A stretch of 64,000 nucleotides of DNA from Onchocerca lupi. Taxonomy: Eukaryota > Nematoda > Chromadorea > Rhabditida > Onchocercidae. Below are positions 39,803 through 53,000 of this stretch, piece after piece. Position numbers and translations under genes: made by a program. Below the pieces are notes generated by a model. It was not told the DNA's origin and made no database searches. It saw only the letters and a list, made by a program, of their open reading frames with translations. Numbering within the stretch: position 1 is the stretch's first letter; every line of letters starts with the position of its first letter. The stretch is from contig JAOVVO010000139.1 in NCBI GenBank assembly GCA_028564675.1, positions 1-64,000 on the forward strand, in the 5' to 3' direction.

Positions 39803-40871
39803 AAGCCATGATAATCTTAGCGTTGGAACGATCTTTAATTATAAGTTTAGTATAATTTCACATGAACATCATTTTGTTTTATTCATAGATTTCGTCGTAT
39901 AATTTCCTTTGTAAATTATGAGAACTTCTAATATTTTCATGAATAGCTATTAAGATAGATCTATTCTAATAGATTGTGGCATCGAATCCAGCTATTTATA
40001 ATGAAATGCAAATGCCATAAGTTTTCATGTCTAGTGTTAGAAAACCAGCTAATTTATCATGTTGTTCGGTTTGTAACATGAAATTCGTGGCTAGGAAACC
40101 ATTAACGGTACTTTCTTTTAAAATAATATAACTTCTCAGCCTTCTTTAGAATCTTATTACTACAGTATAATTCTTATTTTTCCGTTATCATTCCGAGTTA
40201 CTATTAGTAGTCGTTTGCATGACTAATTTCATATATCCGTGATTTCATATGCCGTTCCAAAAATGGTAATTTATTTACAGTCATCTTATTTTTCTTATTT
40301 ATTTGTTTCCCTGAGCATTTAAGAAAAACTTTAAATTTGAAATCAGTATTATATGAGAATAATGAAAACTGTTTAACACCAGAAAAAAAAAAGTGGACAG
40401 ATTTTAAGAGGTCCAAAATAAACTAGAACGAAATAAGACAATAGAACAAAGAAAATGACATGAATAAAAAAAAAAAAAAAAACACAGATAAAATACAAAA
40501 TTCCAACAAGATTTGATCTTGCTTATTGCATGCAATTCATTATAGATTATCTATATATGCGATTAGCTCTTTTTTTTTTTTTAACATTCAAAGCCGATTA
40601 TGATTCTGTGCAAATTTCTTATTTAAATTTGGAAATACTAGAGAGAATAAATATTGAAGGATCTAATTCATCATTCAGGACGAAACGTCTTGCATTAAAA
40701 AAAATGGCAATCATTCCAAAAAGCCCACTAGCATCAAGTTAACAACATATTTCCAAAAAGAAAAGAAAAATTTTTTTTCGCAGTATATAAAATTTCTTCT
40801 ATATGCTAGCTATATAAATCTAAAGAATCCTCTGAAAGTTCTGTATTAGTATAAGTGATGAGCACTATGGT
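39803..40871. other. Convergent 3' ends of NDC80 and MTRES1-like genes
   Basis: This 1.07 kb spacer lies between two stop codons facing each other, so it should hold both 3' UTRs. AATAAA words occur, including one at about 40463 followed by a run of A; I cannot assign them. Open frames here (for example 40204-40416 minus and 40530-40742 plus) lack splice context and similarity. Confidence 0.55.
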
Positions 40872-42040
40872 CTATTTCTTATCACGCCAATTTTGTACAT
40901 AGAAATTTTTCCATGATTTCAGGTTAATATCATAGCCTTGTTCAGTTAGCATATAGTTGATTATCTCGATTCTATGAACTTCAGCAAATTTAATATTACC
41001 TTCCACCGGTTGCTTCCATATATCAATTATATCGTTCTCTTGCACCTATAGTTTTTCTTTACATCATTATTTCCAACTTTTTGATTTTTGACGAAATCTT
41101 TTCAATAAAATTTATCGATAAGAACGATAATATATTTTGAATTTGGTCTGCATCTTTGGATGATGTCAACGAATTTTTTTTTTTTTACGAAGTTGAAAGC
41201 TGTGATTAGAAATAGCACCGTTTAATTAAGCCTAAAATATTTTCTTTCTAGTTGGAAACTTCAACTTCCTTAATTTTTATTTAAAATTTCCAGAAAATGC
41301 GAAAATACGAAAATATTTTTCCCTGAATGCGAAAATATTTTTCGAAAGAGGCAAAAAAATATTGATCTGTTTAGAAATGAATTTTGTTAGTCAATTATCT
41401 ATAATGATAAAATCCTTACATAATAAGCTGCTTTCTTCGGTATATCTTCCTCGTTTATTTGCACCTTACCCGTTAGAATCAATTTTTCAGCTTGTCTAAA
41501 ATTTGACTGATTTGAAAACCTACATTAATAAATATCAGCTTCTACTACTTTTTGTATAATAGTGCTGCCGCCATTTCTCACATTGATAGGAAAAGTTGCT
41601 ATACGCTGGAGATACACCATTTATAATTATATTATCGAGAAAGCAAAAGTAACTAGTCAATCAAAATCAAAATATAATCTAATTTAGGTCTAAATTCAAT
41701 TACTCAATTTCATGAATAGTAACTGGGCAAAAGTAAAAGTTTGAAGGAATACGAACCCTCGTCCTTTTCCAGTTGCCTTGGAAACAATAGAATCGAGTCG
41801 CCGACTGCTTACCTTAAAAACTTGTAATCGATAGTCTTTCGGTAAGCCATCATCAGTTATTTCAACATCAATATTCGCTTTTGGCCGTCGATGATTCGTA
41901 CAAAGTCTTGCGAATGTTTGAAATTCACGCAGTATGGTACCATAATCCGAAATATGATGTGATCGTAGTAATTGCGATGCTCTTGATAAACTCAGACCTG
42001 TCATCTGAAATGTTTCTATCATTTGACGGGCAATATGCAT
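40872..42040 (-). CDS. MTRES1/C6orf203-like mitochondrial S4-domain protein
   Basis: Three exons on the minus strand: 42040-41753, 41506-41420, 41045-40872; 182 residues; both introns phase 0. The first ~55 residues are rich in R, S, L and H with few acids (MHIARQM, SLSRASQLLRSHH), typical of a mitochondrial targeting sequence. From ~76 to ~145 the S4 RNA-binding fold is recognisable: VSSRRLDSIVSKATGKGRGF, AEKLILTGKVQINEEDIPKK, VQENDIIDIW, parallel to human MTRES1 (SRRLDVVLK, GELRLNGEKLWKKS, VKVGDTLDLLIG). The tail HRIEIINYMLTEQG...KSWKNFYV parallels the human C-terminus. Human MTRES1 binds mitochondrial RNA/ribosomes and supports mitochondrial transcription; the same role here is inferred. 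The first donor could be GTATTC after 41753 (used) or GTTCGT; only the former keeps frame with exon 2. The start is the first in-frame ATG after a stop. Confidence 0.8.
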
Positions 42041-42066
42041 TCGTACCACTGTTCTATATGTGCGAC

Positions 42067-42085
42067 TCTTGAATTACAATTATTT
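42067..42085 (-). promoter_or_regulatory. Possible trans-splice acceptor of the MTRES1-like gene
   Basis: The minus strand reads TAATTGTAATTCAAG ending at 42068, 28 bases before the ATG at 42040. The context is A+T-rich and has the required AG. Low-to-moderate support. Confidence 0.35.
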
Positions 42086-43345
42086 TAGCTTTTTGAATTG
42101 GATTTTTCCGCTGATTAGATTGGATACTTCTAGACCAATAATCAATCTTGGTTTGGTTGAGTACAAAGTTATCAATGATGAAATCAATAAATTGATTAAA
42201 CGCGAGATTTCCATTACAGTTTATGAAAACCCTTTCTATAGAAAACGAAAAAAAGAAAGAGCACCAAATTTATGCAATAATTCAATTAGAAATTAAAGAG
42301 GTATAGGAAATTGAAAAAATAATTAAGTAAATAAAAAAATAAATAATAATATCGTTTAACTATATTAGGAAAGGAGGCAAACAACGTTTAAATAAGAAAT
42401 GGCTATGGAAACTTTTTTAAGATTTGTTAAATTCCAAATAAAAATTAAGCTAAAAATAAAATTACTATGAGTAAATAATATGGGTAAACATAAATAAAAA
42501 ATGAGATTAACTTAAAGACAAACGAAGTAAGCCATAACAATAATAAAAAGAAATGGAAAAAAATTGAAAAAAATAAATGATGAAAAGGAGGTTGAATTGG
42601 AAATGAATCGATGAGTGATAAAATTGATAAGGCCGACAGTGATATGGATTACTGTAGGTCAAACAAGTAATTAGAAGCAAGCAATTAAGAAAGAGCATAA
42701 TTCGAACAAATGGTAAGGCAATATTATGGTACCTGGTACTTCTGTGCGATTTTCCCCGACCGATTCATGATAGGCTTATATTCGAGATGCGATTAATAAA
42801 GTGAAATATTTGTGAAATGACATCGAGAATTCTCGGCTTGATCTTTCTGAGATTTTGGGCAAGATTTACGATATTGAGAAATGATGCAAATTGCATCGAC
42901 AATTTGTTTTATCATTAAGAAATCTTAGAAATGATAGATTACTAATGATAAATTTTATTAATGATTAATTTTGTTCATAACTTTTATTTTCGATAGATTT
43001 TTTCGTTCATTTCAAGATAAATTGATTAGTATTTAATTAATAATACTTTAGTAATCAACGATTTGGTCTTCAGTAAAGACATTAATTGTTGCTAAAATGA
43101 TGCAGTGGTATTAAAATTTTTTTAGTCACATTAATAAGGGTAAAGTTAACATTTTTAAATTTTGAAAAGTAAATCATACTGCATATATGCATATATGTGT
43201 ATAAATTAAAATAGATCTATAAGAAATATAAATTGCTAAAAGAAATTCCAAAATTGCAAAATATTTTTTCAAAAATGAAATTTTTCAAAATAATAAAATA
43301 ACATAGTTGTATGCTGAGTTATGTGATACATGTTGATGAATGATA
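42086..43345. promoter_or_regulatory. Divergent promoter region, MTRES1-like / INTS9
   Basis: This 1.3 kb lies between two genes that read away from each other. It is A+T-rich with a less biased patch near 42720-42870. I saw no conserved box that I would name and no exon. Open frames at 42060-42296 (plus) and 42507-42698 (minus) are low-complexity and unsupported. Confidence 0.4.
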
Positions 43346-43361
43346 CTTAAATTCTTTTCAG
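43346..43361 (+). promoter_or_regulatory. SL trans-splice acceptor of INTS9
   Basis: TTAAATTCTTTTCAG ends at 43361, followed by a 93-base leader without ATG and the start codon at 43455. It is the best acceptor sequence upstream of this gene and matches the nematode TTTTCAG consensus. Confidence 0.55.
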
Positions 43362-43454
43362 ACCGTTAATTTACATAAAAGTCTTATAAACGAAGTATAA
43401 CTATTAACTACGAAATAATATTTTATTATTGGAAGAAGCTATCCATTCGGTATC

Positions 43455-46400
43455 ATGCAGTTGGTAAGTATTTTCTAGTTGGTAATGTAGCAATATTTAT
43501 CATTGACATAACTGATCTGCTTGTTTCTGTAAAAGAATGAATAATATGAAGAAATTTAGATTGAATTAAATTTTATTAAAATAAGAGAGTTATAATTTGG
43601 CATTTGCTTTATTTTGTTCTATCGGTTTAAGAAGCCGATATAATAATATTTATAATTCATCTGATCACCTGGTTCCACAAATATTTCCAGACTTTTCAGG
43701 ATCATTTTTCTGTGCTCGAAAAGTTAAAAGGATTATAAAATAGTGTATTATTTCTATTTATTTTATTTGTTTAATCGGATAAATAACACATATTATATTT
43801 ACTTATTCGGATAAATAACGAATATTTTTCTGATTTGTTAACCATTTAAAATTGACAGTTTCGATTAATGCCTGATCGTGAAGATTTTTTGCAGATACCA
43901 TTATCACCTGAACCATATCGGCCATGTTTATTGTTGAAATGGTCATCGGCGAGCATATTGTTAGATTGTGCCGTTGATATGGATGCCCTTTCATCATTCC
44001 TTCCAGCCGCACTTTGTAAAAGGTTAGATTTTGATTTTTTATTTATTTTACTTTTTTATTTTTTGAAAAGTTTTTGGAATTTATTTGCTTCAAAAAATTC
44101 TTTTTTTTTCGCTTCTTTACTTCATTATTTCTGTCGCTGGAACATGTACGTTTCTTGCATTCTCATTATTTTCGCATGATGTTTGTCCCAATGATGATTT
44201 TTTCTAATATACATAGTTACATTTATATCTTGCCGATATTGATTCCTAATCGTTTGATCTAAGAAATTGTCATTTTCAAATTCCAGCAAACTTTTTTCAA
44301 ATTTGCCTACATATCCCAAAAATACACCGAAACAATGTCTCAAACGATACGGTGAACATGTTCTTGTTGATGGACCATTTGAAGTACATCCTGCTCAGGT
44401 ATTTATTCCTTTTAAGTCATAGCCACATTATTTCTGGCTGAAATTAACTTTTTCCATGCCAGTTCTTCTGTTACTCACTTGTTTAAATGTTAGTATTATT
44501 TTTTTAAATTGCTTTAACAAAACTAATAATTTTGCAGATTTGCTCTACATCAATGGATTCTGTGGATGCGATATTAATATCAAATTGGATGTCTCTTCTT
44601 GCATTGCCGTTTTTTACGGAAGAAACAAATTTTACCGGTGTGGTTTATGCAACTGATCCAACACTTCAACTTGGAAGGTATTAAAATAATAATCAGTGGG
44701 GGATTTATAATTATTTGTTAAGTTAAACTTATGACACTTTGATCCACGATGTTATTGAAAAAAAGAAAAAAGAAAAATAAAAAGATGGTCGATCTTCGGA
44801 GCAATCGGTATAGATTATTTGAAGTAGCGTTATTTGGTCATTATTGATTGATGAATTTTTCAAGGTTAGTTATGGAAGAATTGCTGGATTTTTTCGATCG
44901 AGTTGATCGAGAAGAACGAGACCATTCCTGGAAGAAGCCAGCATTGTTCATGTATCTTCTTCCCAAGTTTTTTTCTTTCTTTTTTTCGCCCCATCATGTT
45001 TTGTATTCAATATTTTTGAGTTGTTATCTGGGATTCCTCACTTAATAGAATCTCTTTTCAAGTGTTTAAAATATTTTATGATGGTTATTAGCATTACGTA
45101 ATACCGATGAAATATCTATTTCATGATGAAACGAAACCTTATTCGTTACATACCATAAATTCATATACTTCAGCTTTTAGGAGTTTCCCTAATATTCCGA
45201 CAAGTGATCCACGTGAATGGAGACCATTTTATAGTCGTGAACAGATGGAAAGTTGTCTGACAAAAGTGCAGCGAATATCATTTCGAGAATCTATTGTAAG
45301 TTTGAGAGATTCTTCTACGAAATTTGATCCAAACATTTATTCAGAATATATAGAGAGGATTCGCAATAATATTTTCAAAACATGGTGAATTTTTTAAACT
45401 TACTGGATCTTTCTTTTTCATATTTTGATGAGCTATTCATAGCGAATCTTTTAGAAGATTGAAGTTATATTCAGTTACCATATTAAGAATAAACAATATT
45501 ATATATTGAATGTCTTGAGTTGTTTAATCGTAATGTGCTGAATAATAATTTAATTAAATGATGTTATATAAGCATTTTACGAGATGGCCTTGTTTTTGAT
45601 GTGACTGTGGAATTGAAACTCTAATGTAATGACTGAGTGTAAATCATCGATGTGATCAAATTTAAAATAATTTTGAAATGATTAATATAATGACTTGATT
45701 TTGTAGAACATTCATGGTGCTGCAACTATTGCGGCATATTCAAGTGGTTATTCAATAGGGTCATGTAATTGGATTGTGCATACTGAACATGAAAAGGTAA
45801 ATCCTTCTGTAAAATCTAATTCTATTTTATATTTTTTCATACTTCGCTTTGAAATTTCTTATCCATACATTTCCCATTAAATTTAATATATATTATTTGT
45901 ATATAAAATGATATATATTCATTTTAGAATGTTTACCTATCTATTATATATGTTTATTTTCTTATTATTTTTTCATTTTGTGGATTTAAATTTTCTAAAA
46001 TGGCATTTTTCTTACAAGCGATAGAATATTTAATTTCTTCCATAAATTAGTGGATACATAAATGTTTCCAGTAATTATTCTGATTAATTATGCGCTTTTA
46101 AAAATATTTTTGATATTTTAAGATAGGCTATTTGTCAGCAACATCATCAAGAAATTCACATACAAAGCCAGTTCAATGGGATCAACTTCGTGGTTGCGAT
46201 GCTCTTATACTGACTTCCATTTGTCGCTTTCCAGAACATAGCCCTGAGACATCGGTAAATAGTTTTTTTCGTTACTTGCAATATGTAATGTTTTATCAGC
46301 CGCTTGGTATTCACGATCAGATCTTTTCTTGCAGCATTGCTTGATTTCTAGTCAGCAATGCGCAGAAATAATCATTCAATCGGATGAAAAATGATTCAAA

Positions 46401-49400
46401 ATGTTGGAATGAGTGACATAAAGGAAAATCAGAAAGGAATAAAAATAAAAAATTGTTATAAATATATATATTGCTTACATGGTATATCAGAATTGTCGAT
46501 GGAAACTCGAGATTCTCGCTGCTTAATTCTTAGATGGAAAATACTTTTTCACAGAAAATTTTTTTTTAATAAATATGTTTGATTTTGAATATTTTGTTGC
46601 TTTTATATAAAATGTACTTAATAGGTCATCCATCTAAATAATGATTCATTTTAGAACGTTTACTTGTATATTCGATCACTTTGAACTTTCACGATATTCT
46701 TTTTATTATTCTCTAAGAACAGATTTTGTAGAAATGTGAAAAGTTTTGTAAATATTCGAAATATACTTTTCTTTCAGTATTTATGTGAAGTTAATAAGTT
46801 TTTAGATTTCGGTTTTACTTGTAAAATTTATATTCTTTTATCAAGTCTAAGAATTTCCGAGTAATTCATTGTCTTGACATCAGACAAAATAATGTTTCTA
46901 TATCTTTAAATATTTTTACCACTTTTCCTTAAATTTAAGGTGTGCCATGCATTTTCTGTTATCGCTGATACACTTAAGAGGAATGGTTCTGTATTGATGC
47001 CCATTTGTCCGACAGGCGTACTCTATGACTTGCTTGAAGTTATTTCTATGCAGTTAGATCAGGTAAAATAACTTGTATAATTAGATGGAATATGGTTGTC
47101 TTGATATTTTTCTTTTTTTTGTTTATCTAGAAATTTCTGCAAACATTAATATACTTTTGGGACGTCTTATGTAACTCACACAAGTTCTATTTTTTAATTG
47201 GAAATAATTGCAATATTACTTTTTGTAGACGTTTCTTGGTAATTACCGTGAAAAAGTATGGAAAGATGCAAACTATCATTTTCTATGATTAGTAGCCACT
47301 GCAACTTATAAGTTTTTCAAATTAAAACGCATGTCTAGAAAGGAGATATTTATTTTGATGCAAAATTGCTGGATTAAGAGAGTTAATTCAGCGAGTAATT
47401 ATAGATCTTAAAAAGAAAAATTTGCTGATCAAAAAATTTCATTTATCAAAATAGACTATTTCAAGCACGATGTACCAGTAGATGTTCCTGTATATTTCAT
47501 TTCACCAGTTGCCGAGAGTACTTTGGCATATTCAAATATTTATGCCGAATGGTTGTCTGAAAAAAAGCAAAATATGGTGAATATACCAGAAGAGCCATTT
47601 AAACATGGATTGGTATCTTTTTTGTTTTCAAAAAACCTTTAAATTAAACTAATAGAAAGAGTCGCTAAATTTCAGTCACATTTTACTTTTCATTTGCCCA
47701 TAATTTTCATTTCAGTAAATCAGTAAAGGGTATGGAGGAAAGGGATTTACAACAAAAACTAATATAAATAAAATAGATGTCTTAAATGAGTAGATATTGC
47801 AACCAAGTTCTAAAAAATTGTATTTTTGAGATGTCAAGAAATGGTCGCTTGAAAGTTTACGAAAATATTTATGATGATTTTTGTCGACAAATGCGAACTC
47901 CATGTGTTATTTTTACTGGGCATCCTTCGTTACGAATCGGTAATGCTGTACATTTTCTGGAAATGTGGGGAAATGATTCAAAGAATGCATTAATCATGAC
48001 AGGTGAAGTTTTATGTGAATTTTTCAATTCTTCGATTTGATCTTTTGAAAAAGCTAAATGAGATTTGCTCAGGATTCTGTGATATGCAGTACTTCTTTTA
48101 AATAACTCATTATGTCATCACTTATTATAAAGTATTTAGTGACTAATTTGTATATTAATTGTATCTTAGAAAACTTTTGAATTTTTATCAGGAAACTTCC
48201 GTTTTAGATCCGGATTATCCAATCCAAAATGTCTATGGACCATATGAAAAACTTTCAATACGTGCCTTTTTCTTTCCAATTGAAACAAGACTGGATTTCT
48301 CGCAGCTTAATCCTTCTATATTGCCAGATCTAGCACCAAAACTTTTAGTTATGCCCGAAGTATATGCGCAACCTTCACTGAATTCATCCCAGCGTACCGA
48401 TTTCGTTGTTAATTATGTAAGTAGTATTTATAAGTAATATATATTACTCCTATTTAAATAGATAGTTTGCGTAATTGGATCTTACTAACATAGAATAGAG
48501 AGCATAGTACTGAAATGAAAGCCAGAGTAATTGTGGCGATAGCAGCAAAATTACCGTAAATTTCAGTAAATGGTTTTGTTCCGTTGCATGTCACTTTCCG
48601 TTCTTGCAAGGTCAAAGTTTTTTTTAGAAAAGGTTTGCTATTTATGATGAAGCTTTAAGAAAAAAATAAATTTTTATTTATAGAATGCGCGAGCTACTTT
48701 TCGTTACGGTGACACTTTTATGATACCTTCAGCAACAAAAACAAAACGAGTTCGTTTGCATCCAGACGTATGTTTGTTTGTTTATTTTAATTTTTTATTT
48801 TTTGGTTTGTTTTGCAGAGTAAGTTTTCAGGAAAAATTCTTTTATTGATGTATTTTTATATCTATTTATATTGATATCCGATAATTAAAATGATTTATTT
48901 GATTTTTACTCAGCTGTGCATTATGAATAAAAAGAAAATGATTCGAAAATCATCCATAAGACTCTATTCATAAAAAAAAAAAAAAAGAGCTGAATATGAT
49001 TAGGTGGAAATCTTAGATGAAAAAATGAATTCTCGAACATTCATAGTTGTTACCAGTGAAATTTTGCAATAAATTGAAAGCTGGATAGTCATAATTGTGT
49101 AATCTGTATTTATTATCATTAATATTAACGTTTCAGACTCTTCGGGGCATTGAGTTGCGTGGACATCATGATCATAATGATATTGGACTTTCAGCACTTA
49201 AGGGCGTTCTTTCGGTATATGATAATATTCTGGAGCTTAATGTAAGTTGTCACTAATTAAAATAAATTTTTACTTCCAGAAACTTTCGCTCTAATTTTTT
49301 ATTGTTTTTCATTTTCAGCCAGATATGAGAGCGAAAATTAGGAACTTATTTGTTGGAAAACTTGATCCTGAGACATTTGCTCAAACTTTGACAAAAGTAA

Positions 49401-50066
49401 GTTCACTTTGCTCTCGAAATGTTTCATTTACAATTTCGATTCCTTGATTCAAATGGAAAAGTTTTCGAATTTCTGTAATTAATATCACTCACTAAACTAT
49501 CGATAGCTCAATTCAAATATGGATTAAAAATAATAGTTATCGCTGTATTGTACTTCTTATAGCATATTGATTTAATATGGTTTTAGTAAATGATAACGCA
49601 ACCTTAATATCCATGTAATAGTTCCATGTAATTCTGCATATTATCTTATACATTTACTGAAAATTCATGTACATATAATAAACAAAATTTTCAGATGAAT
49701 TTAAAATATTCGCAGGATGAAATTGATGGGAATATCCGTTTCACCTTTGTAAGTTTTCGTGACTCTTTCTACATATGTTAAATTTAATATTAAATTTCAA
49801 GCACTGTTTTTAAATGATGGATTTAAGGGATTGATAAGTGGTAGGAATAGAAGAAGGGATTTTTCGAGTTTTCACATATCTGACAGTTTCAGAGGTATCT
49901 TATACCTCTGAAATTACGAATTTACTTTACTAACTAATTTTAGGATACTCTCGGTGCTGTTGTGTACATTGAAAATGGCGGCTTGCGGACAGTTATTAAA
50001 AGTTCAAATCGAGAAAATCGTCAGCTATTATCAGAAGCTGTTGCTGTTTGTTTAAAAACACTCTGA
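43455..50066 (+). CDS. ints-9: Integrator complex subunit 9
   Basis: Seventeen exons: 43455-43463, 43859-44022, 44287-44398, 44538-44677, 44865-44951, 45181-45295, 45707-45796, 46123-46254, 46940-47062, 47466-47612, 47831-48002, 48208-48416, 48684-48767, 49137-49241, 49319-49396, 49695-49748, 49944-50066; 647 residues (human 658). The 9-base first exon MQL is supported because MQLFRLM matches human MKLYCLS. The N-terminal metallo-beta-lactamase fold has ASILLDCAVDM (34-44) and DAILISNWMSLLALPFF (105-121). The beta-CASP region includes YSSGYSIGSCNW, PTGVLYDLLE, VPVYFISPVA and FTGHPSLR (401-408). The C-terminal domain (~560-647) has GKLDPETFAQTL. INTS9 is the inactive partner of the endonuclease INTS11 and, with INTS4, forms the Integrator cleavage module for snRNAs and attenuated mRNAs in the nucleus. 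The metal ligands are absent, as expected. Two junctions (to exons 6 and 12) needed family alignment to choose among acceptors. Confidence 0.94.
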
Positions 50067-53000
50067 AATAATTGTGCATCATTCTCTCCCTTCGGTGCTA
50101 TTATCATTTGTACTCGACCCAATTTAGAAATTTAATGAGAAATTCGATGTAATTACTTGATAAAATTAGAGATACTAGCTTGGTAATGTATGTATAATAT
50201 TTTGCCAAGAAAATTACGGCATAAATTGTTCTTAAATGTTGTTATGCTTATAGGAAAATAAAGGGAAAGAAATTTTATGAGTTGACAAAAAGCAGACTTG
50301 TTAAACTGGATTTAATTCATCTTTCCTACCTCATTTATGGACTTTGTAATAGTTTGTATTGTTATTTATTGAACAGTTTATGTACATGTGTTCATTATTC
50401 ATTTATACTTTATTGTTACATTTCCTGATGTATTTTTGAATCACAAAGAATAAATTTTCATTTCCAGTAAGATTATCCTACTTCTCAAGAAAAAAAAAAT
50501 GAAAAATAAAACAAGAGTTTATTCACATCTGATTATAACAACTGACTCATGGATGAATAAAATTGTGGTATCAGTTTTGTCCTGCTTTAAATTTCCAATT
50601 TTTCTCTTAAATTTCTGGGAATAATGATAAACATGATTTTCGAATTGTTTTGATTATTACGATTTCCTCATGTGGTAGAAACTTAAACCAAGCATTGTTA
50701 TAAATCACTAAAAATATGAAAAGAACAATTTATCGAAAAAGCCAATTAATTGTTGGTATAACAACAATACTGCTGGCGGATATAAGTATAAAATATTTCA
50801 GATATAAACTATTTTTTCTTCCAACTTTAGTTTAATATTGCGAAATTAGTTAAGAATCTAACAAGTATTAAAAGGGGACAATTTTTTTTTTATTTAGAAA
50901 AAAATTTTAAGAATATGAATAAATTTGTCATTTAAATGATCGTTATCCATATAGTCATTCATAAAGAGAGTGGAAATTTTAATTATTTACCAAAATTCAA
51001 ATAAACGAAAGAATTGTTAATTCATTCGTGCTGGAATATTTCACTTAACAGTGCAACAGGAAGTAATATTTGGGTTGATAATTAATGGTAATTAATTGTT
51101 TTACAAAATATAACATATCTTCTGGATGATTGAAGTATAACCGATTTCTAATATTATATTATTTCAAAACTATTAATAATTAGTGATAATAATTGTCGAT
51201 TGATTTTATAATTTATGAGCACAATTTGCAAATAATTATAGTATATAAATGTTAATGATAATAATGATAATGATGACACATCATAGAAATGTTTTTATTA
51301 GAAATTTTTTTTTCATTAAAAAATTAATATTCTTGTATCATGTCAGTAAAACTTGTTAGTAATCATTTTAATGCTTAATTTGTCATACCAGAAATATTTA
51401 TTAAATAATATTTATCAATAAATCAAAAACTAATCTAATATTTAATGAAATATTCATGTTAATGATAATAATGATAATGATGACACATCATAGAAATGTT
51501 TTTATTAGAAATTTTTTTTTTATTAAAAAATTAATATTCTTGTTTCATGTCAGTAAAACTTGCTACTAATCACCTTAATGCTATTATCGTTTCATCAATC
51601 AAATTGTTATTTGTCATATCAGAGAAATTAAAATATATAAATGTTAATGATAATATTCAGCAAACTTTAGTCAAGTAAATAGTTATATTTCGATATTTGA
51701 ATTAATTCAGTCTGAACTATCACTTAAATTGTCGTTAAAAAGATAAAATCTGAGAAATAAATAGATGTTCAGATGAAGTTGAAATATTAAATCGTGACAA
51801 TGTGGAACTATCGATAAGGTTTATAATTAGAAGAATTTAATAAATAAAATGACTGCCAAGAAAAAATTTGAAAGCCTAAGCAAAAGTTAATAAAAAAAAT
51901 TAAAGAAGTAAAGATGAAAAGAGAGATTTTGATTATTTCATGAAATTTTAAAATGAAATGCAAATATTTCAATTTCAAAAATTCTATACAACGTATTATC
52001 AATTAATAGATATAATGAAAATTTGTAGAAAATATAAAAAACAATTACTAAGCCTGAAATAACTATATAAATAAGAAATACATAAGATATAATCATTATT
52101 TTTAGCTTATCGTCATTTTTAATTTTATGCCGTTTTTTTTTTCTTTATTTCGAAATGTGACGTTAATTATAAAAAAAATTTGCAAACATACAAAGGGTAG
52201 AAATGAAAATAAGAAATACAAATAAAACATTAAAATTTTAATCAAATTTCAAGCATGAAATTTATTTAAGTATTGTAATATTTGCAAAAATTTTCAATAT
52301 GTATCAAAAAATTTTGGCAGTTTGTTTTATCTTCTTTTTCAATAACTTGAACAAAAATAAGAGATAGTAATATAATTCGAAATGAAATTAATTTTCATAT
52401 CTTGTATGGAAGACGTAAGATTAAAATTACTTCCTTAATTTCGATTCATCTAAAATATTTTCATTTTTTACATCATTTGAATCTCGATTTTTTCTTATTT
52501 TCCCAATTTTCTTCCTTTATTTTTTGATTTTTCCGAACTGAAAAGTTTATTGATTTCTAAAATTGATCAAAAAGAAAATGAAGGAATATTTTTATGTCGC
52601 TTTTTTTTTTTTTTTTTTAGTAAACATCAATTTACCCACCAATTTTAAATCTTACAATCAATAGTTAATGAACAGAACTATGTTAAATTTTTAAATATGC
52701 AAAAAAAAAATGCTTTAATAACTGTAGAAGCAATTTGTTTGTAATTTTTACTTTTATTAATATCTTAGCAAAATTTTTTTATAATTCATTAAATAAAATT
52801 AGAAAAAAAAAAGCAAATGAAAGCAAAAATTTAATTACTTTGAAAAAATTTTTGAATATTTGATATTTTCGGAAGTTATAACATGTGCTTTTTGTTGATA
52901 AAACAGGCTTGACAAAAAATTTCTTCTATATTAGCAAGAAATGAATGAAATGGAAATTAGTTTAAAAAATTGAATTACTGAATGCCAAAATAACCTATTT

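Noticed and set aside
45107..45180. Extension of INTS9 exon 6 upstream to 45092/45107
   Set aside because: It cannot be joined to exon 5 in phase (an immediate TAA results), and alignment with human INTS9 needs no extra residues.
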